Part shown: positions 7,537-15,549 of the stretch, one piece after another | Numbering within the stretch: position 1 is the first letter of the stretch | Layout of the letters: every line of letters starts with the position of its first letter | Assembly: GCA_005787865.1 (NCBI GenBank) | Contig: SXZN01000178.1 | Coordinates: 1-33,852, forward strand | DNA length: 33,852 nucleotides | DNA from: Opitutaceae bacterium | Lineage (GTDB): Bacteria; Verrucomicrobiota; Verrucomicrobiia; Opitutales; Opitutaceae | Direction of reading: 5' to 3' | Program-made: the position numbers and the translations under genes | The notes under the pieces: generated by a model | What the model was told of the DNA's origin: nothing | Database searches by the model: none | Seen by the model: the letters and a program-made list of their open reading frames with translations, nothing else

Positions 7537-8676
7537 CTAAGCACGATCAATTTTATAAAACAGCCAAAGCCCTAAAGCCTGAAAAGCGAGCGTCGGCACC
7601 CACATCAGCAGGTCGGGCCGTAAACCGATATAATTATCACACCAGCTTGCGATAATCGTCCCGAAATAATAGGCCATCGTCAGAGCTAAGCCCAGCCCAA
7701 GATTGGCCGAGGTTTCTTTACGCGAAGCCTTGATCCCCAGAGGAATAGCAATGAGCGCAAACGATAAGACGGAGAAGGCCGTAGCAAATTTCTCATGCAG
7801 GGCAATCTGCACGCGCATCTGTTGCTTGGCTTGCTCCGCGGTCGTCAATTTGGCATCCGGCACGTTCAGCCGGCGCCATTTTGCCACCAGCTGACTAAAG
7901 GTCAGCCATTTGTCCTTGAGCCCAACGGTGCGCTGCCCGGTGACCTTATCCAGCCGGAGATCAAACGTTGCTTGATCCCACGCGGCGGCTCCACGCGCCG
8001 CGGTAAAATTCTCAGGATCCTGTTCATCCCGCACCTCGGCCGACGTTCGTTCTAAAGTCAGAATTAATTTATTATTCGTCTCATCAAAACTGAGCCGGCC
8101 GGAATCAGATCGCGCAAATCGTTTCACCCGATTTTTTGCGTCCAACTCCCAGAGCCAAAAATCTTTGAGCGCGGCTCCTTTCTTTTCGCCGGCGTACAAG
8201 ACAATCCCCGGAAAATCTCGGATAAAGGTTTTGGGAACAATAAAGCTCAGTGGATTTTGCTGCACGGCCGCCGCCATCTCGCGGTGATAGCTAAGCCGCG
8301 CGACCGGCATAAATTGAAAATTGATCAAGGTGCAAAGAATTACCCCAAGAATCGCCGCAAATAATATCGGCGCGGATAACCAGGCCACACTTAAGCCCGC
8401 CGCCCGCAGCGCAGTAATTTCGCCTTCCGCGGACATCCGCCCCAACACCAATAAAATCCCCGTCAACATGCCCATCGGCAAGGCGTAGGAGACGACAAAC
8501 GGGACCAACAGTCCGACCAAGCGCAGGGAGGTATCCCAGGCTAATTGCCCCGCTAACATGAGCGGCAGCAGATCTTTCAACGCGTTGCCCATCATGAGCA
8601 CAAAAGCAAACAAGCCCACCGCCGCAGCACACGTCAGGACGACGTTCGCAAAAATATGCCGGTGAATGAGGTTCAT
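7537..8676 (-). CDS. LPS export permease, LptF/LptG (YjgP/YjgQ) family
   Basis: A 379-residue inner-membrane protein. N-terminal spans cover about residues 10-32, 52-78 and 95-118, with the family region PMGMLTGILLVLGRMSAEGE followed by ALRAAGLS. A soluble periplasmic beta-rich domain occupies about 140-275, and three C-terminal spans follow from about 300 to the end. It is the transmembrane half of the LptB2FG transporter that pulls LPS from the inner membrane and passes it to LptC. Assignment between LptF and LptG is not possible by eye. The partner genes lptC, lptA and lptB lie 6-7 kb away in this window; the second permease is not here. It is divergent from rlmN. Confidence 0.88.
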   Translation of the reverse strand: MNLIHRHIFANVVLTCAAAVGLFAFVLMMGNALKDLLPLMLAGQLAWDTSLRLVGLLVPFVVSYALPMGMLTGILLVLGRMSAEGEITALRAAGLSVAWLSAPILFAAILGVILCTLINFQFMPVARLSYHREMAAAVQQNPLSFIVPKTFIRDFPGIVLYAGEKKGAALKDFWLWELDAKNRVKRFARSDSGRLSFDETNNKLILTLERTSAEVRDEQDPENFTAARGAAAWDQATFDLRLDKVTGQRTVGLKDKWLTFSQLVAKWRRLNVPDAKLTTAEQAKQQMRVQIALHEKFATAFSVLSFALIAIPLGIKASRKETSANLGLGLALTMAYYFGTIIASWCDNYIGLRPDLLMWVPTLAFQALGLWLFYKIDRA

Positions 8677-8797
8677 GCTTGGGCTAAACTTGGGCGGCCG
8701 CCGCTAGGCGAGCAATCCCTCTTTTAGCGATGCGTGCGGCGGACGACGCGCTTCATCGCTTGCCAGCTGGCTCCGACCAGCGCAAACCTCGCGAGTC

Positions 8798-9916
8798 ATG
8801 ATGCCCACCACCAAGCGCGCCCTCCACGGCGAAACGCTCGAATCCCTCACCCTGCTGCTGACCGAGCATGGTCATCCGGCTTTTCGCGCGCGGCAGATTC
8901 TGGATTGGCTTTATAAAAAACGCGTCAGCACTTGGCCTGAGATGACTAATCTTTCGGTGCCGCTACGCCAATGGCTCGACGATACGTTCGAGCTCAACCC
9001 GACCGCCTACGTCCTCACCAAACAATCAGAAGATGTGACGGATAAATTATTACTCGAATTAAGCGATCAAACCCTCATTGAGACCGTCATCATCCGCGCC
9101 CCCCAATTGGGCGTCGGCCAGGAAAACTCGCGCAAAACCATCTGTATTTCGACCCAAGTGGGCTGCGCCATGGGTTGCAAATTTTGCGCCTCGGGCCTGG
9201 AAGGCCTGAAACGCAACCTGAGCGCGGGCGAGATCGTGCACCAACTGATCCAAGTCTGCCGACAAGAAGATGAGCGCACGCCTCGTGCCCGGGCAGAACT
9301 CGCCTCTTTTGATAATCTGGTCGTCATGGGCATGGGTGAGCCGCTGCACAACTACGATGCCATCATCCGCGCTCTGACCATTCTGAATGCAGAATGGGGC
9401 CTAGGATTCGGCGCCCGCCGTATCACCCTCTCCACGTCCGGACTCGTCCCGCGCATTAAGCAACTCGCGGATGAACCCCTCGGCCTCCGCCTCGCGATTA
9501 GCTTACACGGGGCCACCGACGAAGTCCGCGAGCAGATCATGCCCGTCAATAAAAAGTGGCCGTTGCGCGAATTGTTACCGGCGGTAAAAGAATTCTCGGA
9601 GAAAAAAGGGCGCATGGTCACCTTGGAGTTTATCCTCATCGAGGAAATTAACGACTCGCTCGAACAGGCGGAAAAATTACGCGACATCGCCTACGATCTC
9701 CACGCGCACGTAAATTTAATTCCCTATAATACGGTCGAGGGCCTGCCATGGAAACGCCCGAGCCTCACCCGTCAGGAAAAATTTGCCAAAATTCTTTTTA
9801 ACGGCGGCGTCTCCGTGACCCTTCGCCGCGAAAAAGGCCACGCCATCGATGCCGCCTGCGGCCAACTGCGCTTAAAGACTGAGCGCGCCCGCGAAGCTGC
9901 GCCTAGCCAGGCCTAG
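8798..9916 (+). CDS. rlmN: 23S rRNA / tRNA adenine C2-methyltransferase RlmN
   Basis: Radical SAM enzyme that methylates C2 of A2503 in 23S rRNA and A37 of some tRNAs. The radical SAM cluster motif CAMGCKFCASG (CxxxCxxC) is near residue 126, with GMGEPLHNYD near residue 177 and the C-terminal resolving-cysteine region HAIDAACGQL near residue 350. The N-terminal accessory domain contains FRARQILDWLYKK. The length of 372 is normal. Two adjacent ATG codons start the gene; the second (8801) is equally plausible. The region 9917-9973 after it holds no clear terminator. Confidence 0.96.
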   Translation: MMPTTKRALHGETLESLTLLLTEHGHPAFRARQILDWLYKKRVSTWPEMTNLSVPLRQWLDDTFELNPTAYVLTKQSEDVTDKLLLELSDQTLIETVIIRAPQLGVGQENSRKTICISTQVGCAMGCKFCASGLEGLKRNLSAGEIVHQLIQVCRQEDERTPRARAELASFDNLVVMGMGEPLHNYDAIIRALTILNAEWGLGFGARRITLSTSGLVPRIKQLADEPLGLRLAISLHGATDEVREQIMPVNKKWPLRELLPAVKEFSEKKGRMVTLEFILIEEINDSLEQAEKLRDIAYDLHAHVNLIPYNTVEGLPWKRPSLTRQEKFAKILFNGGVSVTLRREKGHAIDAACGQLRLKTERAREAAPSQA

Positions 9917-9973
9917 CCCAGCACTGGGCGGCTCCCTCGCGCACCCGCTTAGCACGAGCACTCTTAGCTTTAC

Positions 9974-10001
9974 ATATCATCAAATACAGATGTATTGATA
10001 T
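9974..10001. promoter_or_regulatory. Inverted-repeat operator candidate immediately upstream of metF
   Basis: The arms ATATCA (9974-9979) and TGATAT (9996-10001) enclose a second dyad ATACA-GA-TGTAT, together an imperfect palindrome ending three bases before the metF ATG. Sites of the form ATATCA...TGATAT resemble operators of ArsR-family regulators, and ArsR-type SahR controls methionine-cycle genes in Proteobacteria (established knowledge). Applying that here is inference. No Shine-Dalgarno is visible between it and the start. Confidence 0.4.
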
Positions 10002-10004
10002 TTA

Positions 10005-10883
10005 ATGCAACCCGATCGGTTAATCTCTCATTTACTAACCACGCAGCCCATCGTGCGCTCGTTGGAATTCTTTCCACCAAAGGATGAAGCCGGCCTTTTG
10101 ACCCTTCGCCAAACGGCCACGAGCCTGCAGCGCATCGCGCCGGATTTTGTTTCTGTGACCTACGGCGCCGGCGGCACCACGCGCGATCGCACCGCCCAAG
10201 CCAGCGCGATGCTGAAAAATGAATTTGGCTTCACAGTTATGCCGCACTTGACGTGCGTGGGCCACTCGCGCGCTGAGCTTGGCGCCGCCGCCGACCAATT
10301 GCACCAAGCCGGCTTTCGGAATATCATGACGTTGCGCGGCGACCCACCGAAGGGTGACACCGAGTTTCGTCCAGCGCCCGACGGTCTGAGTCATGCCAGC
10401 GAACTGGTGCAGCTACTAAAATCACGCCACGCCGACTTTTGCTTGGGCGTAGCGGGCTATCCCGAAAAACACCCGGAATCCCTTTCCCTTGAGGTCGACC
10501 TCGGACACCTCCGTCGTAAAGTCGATGCCGGCGCTGCGTTTATCACGACTCAGCTTTTTTTCGATAACACCGTTTATTATCGATTCGTTGAGAAATGCCG
10601 GGCCGCGGGAATTACGGTGCCCATTGTGCCTGGGATCATGCCCGTGCTTTCGCTCAAACAGGTACGCCGCTTCACGGAAATGTGTGGCGCGCACCTCCCA
10701 CCCCAACTCATCACTCGACTCGAAGTCGCCGCCGAAAATCCCGACGTGGTTGAAATGATCGGCATCGACTGGGCGCTCGACCAGATCCGCGGACTGCTGG
10801 CTAACGGCGCACCGGGGTATCATCTCTATATCATGAATCGAGCGAGAAGCGCGCTGGCTCTCGCCGCAGGATTAGCGGCGTAG
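10005..10883 (+). CDS. metF: 5,10-methylenetetrahydrofolate reductase
   Basis: FAD-dependent reductase that makes 5-methyltetrahydrofolate for methionine synthesis. A TIM-barrel protein of 292 residues, the usual bacterial MetF length. Visible motifs: LEFFPPKDEAG near residue 20 with the catalytic glutamate, PDFVSVTYGAGG near residue 50, MPHLTCVGHS near residue 80, NIMTLRGDPP near residue 105 and FITTQLFFD near residue 178. The ATG at 10005 directly follows an operator-like palindrome and lacks an evident ribosome site. The gene is monocistronic and converges on yciH. Confidence 0.94.
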   Translation: MQPDRLISHLLTTQPIVRSLEFFPPKDEAGLLTLRQTATSLQRIAPDFVSVTYGAGGTTRDRTAQASAMLKNEFGFTVMPHLTCVGHSRAELGAAADQLHQAGFRNIMTLRGDPPKGDTEFRPAPDGLSHASELVQLLKSRHADFCLGVAGYPEKHPESLSLEVDLGHLRRKVDAGAAFITTQLFFDNTVYYRFVEKCRAAGITVPIVPGIMPVLSLKQVRRFTEMCGAHLPPQLITRLEVAAENPDVVEMIGIDWALDQIRGLLANGAPGYHLYIMNRARSALALAAGLAA

Positions 10884-10896
10884 CGACTGACAGTCT

Positions 10897-10920
10897 GTCG
10901 ATTCGCGAGGCGAGATCGAC
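10897..10920. terminator. Hairpin between convergent metF and yciH, possible terminator
   Basis: GTCGAT (10897-10902) pairs with ATCGAC (10915-10920), with an inner TCGC/GCGA stem. The hairpin sits between the two converging stops. It has no T-run on either side, so intrinsic termination is doubtful; it may slow polymerase or aid another mechanism. Confidence 0.35.
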
Positions 10921-11306
10921 TAGCCGCCGGCCAAGACGGGACGGAAACCCGCCTCCGTTAGGATTTTGGCGACGATCTCACGGCGGTCTCCCTGAATTTC
11001 GATCCGCCCGTCTTTAACCGTCCCGCCGGCTCCACACGCATTGCGCATTTTTTTGGCGAGTTGCTCTTTTTCGGGCAAACCAATACCTGTAAAATTCGTT
11101 ACGACAGTGACTGTCTTTCCGCCGCGCCCAGCAGTTTCACGGAGAATATCCACCCGCCCACGATTTTTCGTAACGGCCTGCGCGACCGATGGGCGACTCA
11201 CCCCACCAGTCGGAGCAACGGGTAAACCGGCCGCACTGAGCGCACCAAAAGGGTTTTGCCCTAGCGTTTGGCCGCCCTGCACCGAAATTTTATGCCCATC
11301 ATTCAT
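10920..11306 (-). CDS. yciH: SUI1/eIF1-like translation factor (YciH family)
   Basis: A 128-residue protein. The first 60 residues are a low-complexity Gly/Pro/Ala segment; the rest is a SUI1 domain with VDILRETAGRGGKTVTVVTN, ELAKKMRNACGAGGTV-like KKMRNACGAGGTVKDG near residue 93 and IEIQGDRREIVAKIL at the end. Bacterial YciH is a homologue of eukaryotic eIF1 and can influence start-site fidelity in vitro. I preferred the ATG at 11306, whose A overlaps the TGA of the preceding small gene (TGATG); a TTG one codon upstream is possible. It forms a two-gene unit with that small gene. Confidence 0.9.
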   Translation of the reverse strand: MNDGHKISVQGGQTLGQNPFGALSAAGLPVAPTGGVSRPSVAQAVTKNRGRVDILRETAGRGGKTVTVVTNFTGIGLPEKEQLAKKMRNACGAGGTVKDGRIEIQGDRREIVAKILTEAGFRPVLAGG

Positions 11307-11557
11307 CAATGTCCGCCGCAGCCTCCCGGGGGCGAGGCGGGTTGCGCGGTCAGCTCAGCGCCACCCCCTAAATAAGCCAAAGCCTTCGCGTAGCTGCGTC
11401 CGGCTAAAAAATGAACTAGCTGCGGGTGCAAGCTCTCACGGTGCGTTGCCAATAATTCTTCAAGCTGACCGAGCGTTTGTGAAATAACAGCGCCGTCGGC
11501 CTGCTTAATCCCCGCATGCAGCTGGATCAGGGCGATTTTTATTTGAGCTTCGGGCAT
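11306..11557 (-). CDS. Small conserved-looking hypothetical protein upstream of yciH
   Basis: An 83-residue protein of unknown family. It starts MPEAQIKIALIQLHAG, is largely helical and has no signal peptide or membrane span. Its C-terminus is Pro/Gly-rich and includes a cysteine (PPGGCGGH). The stop-start overlap with yciH supports its being a real gene in the same operon. The region 11558-11796 upstream shows no convincing gene; a 65-codon open frame there on the minus strand lacks coding character. Confidence 0.6.
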   Translation of the reverse strand: MPEAQIKIALIQLHAGIKQADGAVISQTLGQLEELLATHRESLHPQLVHFLAGRSYAKALAYLGGGAELTAQPASPPGGCGGH

Positions 11558-11796
11558 AGCGGCAAGCGGACGTAAAATGAGCGGTCAATTAAATGAATCT
11601 GATTTGCTCGGCACTAAGCGGGCGAGCAGATTTCTGCTCACTGAAGATGATGCTAATTGAGAGGCAAGCAGGATCACGGGCCGAGGTGAGCCACCATTAA
11701 ATGAGTCGCTGGGCACTCGCTTTATTTCTTGAGCTCCCTCGACGGCCCCGCCTACGTCGCGTCTGCTATGAACCTCCTTCACCGCCGCTTGGCCCC

Positions 11797-12483
11797 ATGA
11801 AAAAACTCATCCTCTGGGATATTGATGGCACCATTATTGTCTCCCACGGCGCCGGCGTGCGCGCGATGGAGAAGGCCCTCACCCAACGTTTCGGAAAAAT
11901 AGGTGACCTCACCCAAATTGATTGGGCGGGCCGCACGGACACTTGGATTACCGGCGAAGTTTTTCGCCACGTCGGCTTGCCCGATACGCCGCAGAATGCG
12001 CACGATTATCTGGAGACGTATTTACAAATCCTGCCGAAAGAATTGCGCGACGGCCCACCCGGCCAAGTCCTCCCTGGGGTGCGCGATCTGCTAGAGATTT
12101 TGCACCAACGGACTGACGTGGCCCAAGGGTTACTGACCGGCAACCTGAAGCGCGGGGCCGAAATCAAGCTCACCCACTTTCAGGTCTGGCACTATTTTGC
12201 ATTTGGCGCCTTCGCCGATGATAGCCCACGGCGCAATGACCTCGGCCCCCATGCCCTGCGCCGAGCCAAAGAACGCCACGCCATTGATTTTCGACCGGAG
12301 CAAACGGTCATCATCGGTGATACCCCGCACGACATCGAATGCGGCCGCGTGATCGGCGCCAAGACCATCGGGGTGGCCACCGGTCGCTACAGTATGGCCG
12401 AATTAGCCGCACATCAACCTACGGCCGTATTCCCCAATTTTGCTGATACCGCGGCCTTTCTTCACCAGATGGATACATGGTGA
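11797..12483 (+). CDS. HAD-superfamily phosphatase (phosphoglycolate phosphatase-like)
   Basis: A 228-residue HAD hydrolase. Motif I is LWDIDGTII at residues 5-13 with the nucleophile Asp and acid/base Asp, motif II is GLLTGN near residue 110, motif III is a lysine/arginine in the RRAKERH region, and motif IV is IIGDTPHDIECG near residue 170. A helical cap of about 70 residues sits between motifs I and II (subclass C1), as in phosphoglycolate phosphatases and beta-phosphoglucomutases; the substrate is not determinable. I chose ATG at 11797 because the motif I strand starts immediately after it; an upstream in-frame ATG at 11701 adds 32 residues with no family match. Confidence 0.87.
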   Translation: MKKLILWDIDGTIIVSHGAGVRAMEKALTQRFGKIGDLTQIDWAGRTDTWITGEVFRHVGLPDTPQNAHDYLETYLQILPKELRDGPPGQVLPGVRDLLEILHQRTDVAQGLLTGNLKRGAEIKLTHFQVWHYFAFGAFADDSPRRNDLGPHALRRAKERHAIDFRPEQTVIIGDTPHDIECGRVIGAKTIGVATGRYSMAELAAHQPTAVFPNFADTAAFLHQMDTW

Positions 12484-12530
12484 ACAGAGCCCAGCCAACG
12501 GGCACCACGCATAGAAATTAGTTTGCGGCC

Positions 12531-12548
12531 ATTCCTACGCGTAGGAAT
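12531..12548. promoter_or_regulatory. Perfect 18-base palindrome upstream of rpiB
   Basis: ATTCCTACGCGTAGGAAT is a perfect dyad with no loop, 42 bases before the rpiB start. The lack of a loop and of a T-run argues against a terminator and for a dimeric regulator site. The regulator is unknown. Confidence 0.4.
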
Positions 12549-12590
12549 AACGGCTGTCGTCACTTTCGCCAAAATCTATTCTTCGTTGTT

Positions 12591-13031
12591 ATGAAAAAAT
12601 TCACCATCGCGCTGGGCTCCGATCACGCGGGCTTTGCTTATAAGGAAAAGATTAAAACCATGCTGCTCGCCGATGGACACACGGTTCGCGACTGCGGCAC
12701 GAGTTCTGATGCCCCCTGCGATTACCCTGATTTCATACGCCCCGTAGCCATCGCCGTGGCCTCAGGCGAAGTCGAACGCGGCATCATTTTGGGCGGCTCC
12801 GGCAACGGTGAAGCCATCGTGGCCAATCGCATCAAAGGCGTCCGCTGCGGCCTCTGCTGGAACGAACAAGTCGCGATCTGGAATCGCTCCCACAACGACG
12901 GCAACTGCCTCTCCCTCGGCCAACGGACCGTCACGGAAGAGGAAGCTTTGAATATCGTTAAAGTGTGGCTCGAAACCGCTTTTGAGGGCGGTCGGCACTT
13001 AGCTCGAGTTAATAAAATTGATCTGGCTTAA
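12591..13031 (+). CDS. rpiB: Ribose-5-phosphate isomerase B
   Basis: Interconverts ribose 5-phosphate and ribulose 5-phosphate in the non-oxidative pentose phosphate pathway. A 146-residue RpiB/LacAB family protein: ALGSDHAGFAYKEKI at the N-terminus binds the phosphate region, YPDF is near residue 44, and GIILGGSGNGEAIVANRI near residue 65. In E. coli RpiB a cysteine is the catalytic base; here the position is in the GGSGNGE form, as in the mycobacterial subclass where glutamate takes that role (established knowledge). SHNDGNCLSLG near residue 100 contributes the active-site His and Asn. It stands alone between a HAD gene and a MarR gene. Confidence 0.93.
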   Translation: MKKFTIALGSDHAGFAYKEKIKTMLLADGHTVRDCGTSSDAPCDYPDFIRPVAIAVASGEVERGIILGGSGNGEAIVANRIKGVRCGLCWNEQVAIWNRSHNDGNCLSLGQRTVTEEEALNIVKVWLETAFEGGRHLARVNKIDLA

Positions 13032-13070
13032 TGAGTTAGGATTATACCAAGGCTTTTTCGTATAAATGCT

Positions 13071-13098
13071 TTGACATGAAACCATTGGCTTAAAGTAT
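13071..13098 (+). promoter_or_regulatory. Possible sigma-70 promoter for the marR gene
   Basis: A perfect TTGACA (13071-13076) is followed after 16 bases by AAGTAT, a weak -10 match. It lies just ahead of the ATG at 13106, so the transcript would have almost no leader. The -35 is convincing, the -10 is not. Confidence 0.3.
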
Positions 13099-13105
13099 CG
13101 TTTTC

Positions 13106-13549
13106 ATGGGAACTCGACACCGCGGCACAAACGAGGAAATCAATGCCCTCAATGCCTTCATTAAATTAGCGCGCAGCGCCGAGTCGGTCACGGTCCGCAT
13201 CCAGACAGCCCTTCCAGCAACGCTCACAATTACGCAGTTTGGTGTCCTCGACGCGCTCTATCACATCGGCCCACTCTGCCAGAGTGAACTGGCCGAGAAA
13301 TTATTAAAGAGCGGCGGAAACCTAACCCTCGTGGTCGATAATTTGGAAAAAGCCGGCTACGTGCTCCGGGAACGCGACCCGGCTGATCGCCGCTTCGTCG
13401 TCGTTAAATTGACGGAAAATGGCCAAGCATTCATCGCTAATTTGTGGCCCAAGGTGGTGGGTAAAGTAACTCGCGAGATGAACGCCCTTTCCTTCACCGA
13501 ACTGGCCGACCTGAGCCGGCTTTGCAAAAAAATCGGCCTTCAGCGTTGA
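13106..13549 (+). CDS. MarR-family transcriptional regulator
   Basis: A 147-residue winged-helix repressor. The DNA-binding part spans about residues 45-105: LTITQFGVLDALYHIGPLCQ, SELAEKLLKSGGNLTLVVDN as helix-turn-helix, then LRERDPADRRFVVVKLTENG, the MarR wing with the DRR signature. N- and C-terminal helices would form the dimer interface. It lies 27 bases upstream of a MhqO-like glyoxalase-fold gene on the same strand. In Bacillus subtilis, MarR-type MhqR controls mhqO and related genes in response to quinones (established knowledge); equivalent control here is inferred. Confidence 0.9.
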   Translation: MGTRHRGTNEEINALNAFIKLARSAESVTVRIQTALPATLTITQFGVLDALYHIGPLCQSELAEKLLKSGGNLTLVVDNLEKAGYVLRERDPADRRFVVVKLTENGQAFIANLWPKVVGKVTREMNALSFTELADLSRLCKKIGLQR

Positions 13550-13576
13550 GCTAATATTCATTTTATTAAAGCCGGC

Positions 13577-14515
13577 ATGCACTCGACCACCACGCACGGA
13601 CTGCATCACATCACGGCGATTTCTTCCGACATCAGCCGCAATCTGCGCTTTTACACCAAGGCGCTGGGGCTGCGTTTCGTAAAACAATCGGTGAATCAGG
13701 ATGACCCGGGCACCTATCACCTCTACTACGGCAATTATCTTGGTTCCCCCGGGACCTGCCTGACCTTTTTCCCGTGGGCTGGACTCCAGCGGGGTCGGCC
13801 CGGCACCGGCCAAGCCTACGCCACAAGTTTTGCCGTGCCGAAGGGATCGCTGGATTTCTGGCAGCAGCGCTTCGCGCAAATGAACATCAAACACCTCCCG
13901 CGAGAAAATCGCTTTAGCGATGAGGTACTTCCGTTCTTCGATCCCGATGATCTCCGTCTTGAATTAATCGCCACCAGCGAAACCGATTCGCGACCACCCG
14001 CACCATCCGAGGAGGTGCCGCTTAAAAATGCCGTGCGGGGATTCCACAGCACCACCCTAGCCCTCACCTCAACCGCCGCGACCGCCGCGGTGCTCACCGA
14101 CTCCATGGGCTATCGCTTAATCGCCCAAGCCGGCTACCGCACTCGCTACACCGTCGATCAGGGCGGACCCGGCACCTATGTCGACTTATTGACCGATCCG
14201 ACTTTGCCACGCGGCTTAAACGGCAGCGGCACGATCCACCACGTCGCCTTTCGAGCCAACGATGATGCCAATCAATCTGCGGCGCGCACTGTAATCGTGG
14301 CAAGCGGCTTGGCCGTCAGCCCCGTAATCGATCGCGCCTACTTCAAATCAATTTACTACCGTGAACCCGGCGGCGTCCTTTTTGAAATCGCGACGGACCA
14401 ACCGGGCTTCACCATTGACGAATCACCAACCACGCTCGGCACGCGACTCTCCTTACCGCCCCACCTCGAACCCCATCGTGCCGCGATCCAAGCAGCCCTC
14501 CCCAAACTTATTTAA
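13577..14515 (+). CDS. Ring-cleaving dioxygenase-like glyoxalase-fold protein (MhqO/MhqA type)
   Basis: A 312-residue protein with two vicinal-oxygen-chelate (glyoxalase/bleomycin-resistance) modules. The first starts GLHHITAISSDISRNLRFY with the metal-binding His near residue 10, then YHLYYGNYLGSPGT and FDPDDLRLEL. The second starts RGFHSTTLALTS near residue 154 and includes TIHHVAFRAND and EPGGVLFEIATD, where the His and Glu of the metal triad are expected. This matches the MhqO/YkcA group linked to quinone or hydroquinone detoxification. It follows a MarR regulator in a likely two-gene unit. The true substrate is unknown. Confidence 0.85.
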   Translation: MHSTTTHGLHHITAISSDISRNLRFYTKALGLRFVKQSVNQDDPGTYHLYYGNYLGSPGTCLTFFPWAGLQRGRPGTGQAYATSFAVPKGSLDFWQQRFAQMNIKHLPRENRFSDEVLPFFDPDDLRLELIATSETDSRPPAPSEEVPLKNAVRGFHSTTLALTSTAATAAVLTDSMGYRLIAQAGYRTRYTVDQGGPGTYVDLLTDPTLPRGLNGSGTIHHVAFRANDDANQSAARTVIVASGLAVSPVIDRAYFKSIYYREPGGVLFEIATDQPGFTIDESPTTLGTRLSLPPHLEPHRAAIQAALPKLI

Positions 14516-14552
14516 AGCGAAGCGCTCACCCCTGAATCGACGAGCTTCACTC

Positions 14553-14581
14553 TTGTCATTCTGAGCGCAGCCCAGAATCTG
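14553..14581. repeat. Dispersed palindromic repeat-like element (GTCATTCTGAGC type)
   Basis: The sequence contains TTGTCATTCTGAGCGCAG followed by CCCAGAATCTG; ATTCTGAGC (14558-14566) pairs imperfectly with GCCCAGAAT (14570-14578). This closely resembles a short intergenic palindromic element I remember as recurring in several unrelated phyla (GTCATTCTGAGCG...AGAATCT). Only one copy is in this window, so its repetitive nature cannot be shown here. It lies just upstream of kdsC. Confidence 0.45.
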
Positions 14582-14591
14582 GCCCCATTCC

Positions 14592-15101
14592 ATGTCGCAG
14601 CCTGCCTCCCCTCCCTCGCCCGCCCAGTGGGCCGCGATTCGCTGCTTCGCGATGGATGTCGATGGCGTCTTAACCGACGGCACGGTGGCCATCTCTAGCG
14701 ATGGCGTAGAAACGAAAAATTTCTCCATTCTCGATGGGATGGGCTTGGTCCGCTTACATCAAGCGGGGGTCATCGTCGCGTGGATCTCTGGCCGCGCCTC
14801 GGAGGCCACGACCCGCCGCGCCAAAGAACTCCGCGTGCCTCATCTCATCGAAGGCCGCACGGACAAATTAGTAGCCCTCCAAGAACTCGCGACCCAGTTG
14901 GGCTTCAGCGCCGCCCAAATTTGCTACATGGGCGATGATGATATCGATGCCCCAGCCATTACTTGGGCTGGGATCGGCGTCGCTCCGACTGCGGCCATGC
15001 CGACCGCATTACAGGCCGCGCGCTATACCCCAGCGCGGCCAGCTGGTCACGGGGCCGTGCGAGAAATCTGTGAACAAATCTTGGCCCAGCGTGGTCCATG
15101 A
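14592..15101 (+). CDS. kdsC: 3-deoxy-D-manno-octulosonate 8-phosphate phosphatase
   Basis: HAD phosphatase that releases KDO from KDO 8-phosphate, the step before CMP-KDO formation for the LPS inner core. A 169-residue capless (C0) HAD: CFAMDVDGVLTDG near residue 18, WISGRASEAT near residue 60, then the KdsC-type region LIEGRTDKLVALQELA and the metal site CYMGDDDIDAPAI near residue 112. The C-terminal GHGAVREICE is the family's active-site tail. It is the first gene of a compact unit with lptC, lptA, lptB, hprK and rph, matching the proteobacterial kdsC-lptCAB order. Confidence 0.93.
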   Translation: MSQPASPPSPAQWAAIRCFAMDVDGVLTDGTVAISSDGVETKNFSILDGMGLVRLHQAGVIVAWISGRASEATTRRAKELRVPHLIEGRTDKLVALQELATQLGFSAAQICYMGDDDIDAPAITWAGIGVAPTAAMPTALQAARYTPARPAGHGAVREICEQILAQRGP

Positions 15102-15108
15102 CCTCCCC

Positions 15109-15549
15109 GTGATCCCTTACCTGCGATTTTTTATCCTCCTCCTCACCCCGCTCGCGGGGGCGATGGGTGCCACTACGCAAATCTCCGGCAATCGCCCCAT
15201 TATTAATTTCAGTCTGCCCCACTTTACCGCAGAAGGCTATCGCGCTTGGCTCGTGCGCGGCTCTGAAGCGCGTTATTTAAATCCCAATCATATCGCGGTG
15301 CAGGAATTAACTCTTTCGATTTTCTCGGGCCAAGCAGACGAAAAAGTGCAGACCATGATTCTCAGCCCCCGTGCCGCCATTCAACCGACAGAGGCCGTCA
15401 TTACCGGCCCGCAAACGATCCGGGTGATTAATGATGAATTTGAAGCAACGGGGAGCGACTGGCGTTACGCCTACAAGGAACACCAAGTAACGATCGCGCA
15501 AAATGTCCGCGTTATTTTCCACGCCGAATTTAAGGAAATATTAAAATGA
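15109..15549 (+). CDS. lptC: LPS export periplasmic component LptC-like
   Basis: A protein of about 146 residues that relays LPS from LptB2FG to LptA. The N-terminus IPYLRFFILLLTPLAGAMG is a signal or anchor segment; the rest is a beta-jellyroll with GSEARYLNPNHIAVQELTLS, ITGPQTIRVINDEFEATGSD and VTIAQNVRVIF, the LptC/OstA-like pattern. There is no suitable ATG; I chose GTG at 15109, with GTG at 15091 (overlapping kdsC) as an alternative. The stop overlaps the lptA start (ATGA). The call rests on fold pattern plus position between kdsC and lptA. Confidence 0.8.
   Translation: MIPYLRFFILLLTPLAGAMGATTQISGNRPIINFSLPHFTAEGYRAWLVRGSEARYLNPNHIAVQELTLSIFSGQADEKVQTMILSPRAAIQPTEAVITGPQTIRVINDEFEATGSDWRYAYKEHQVTIAQNVRVIFHAEFKEILK

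Noticed and set aside
11585..11782. 65-codon minus-strand frame before the HAD gene
   Set aside because: No ribosome site, no coding character, overlaps the upstream region of the HAD gene.
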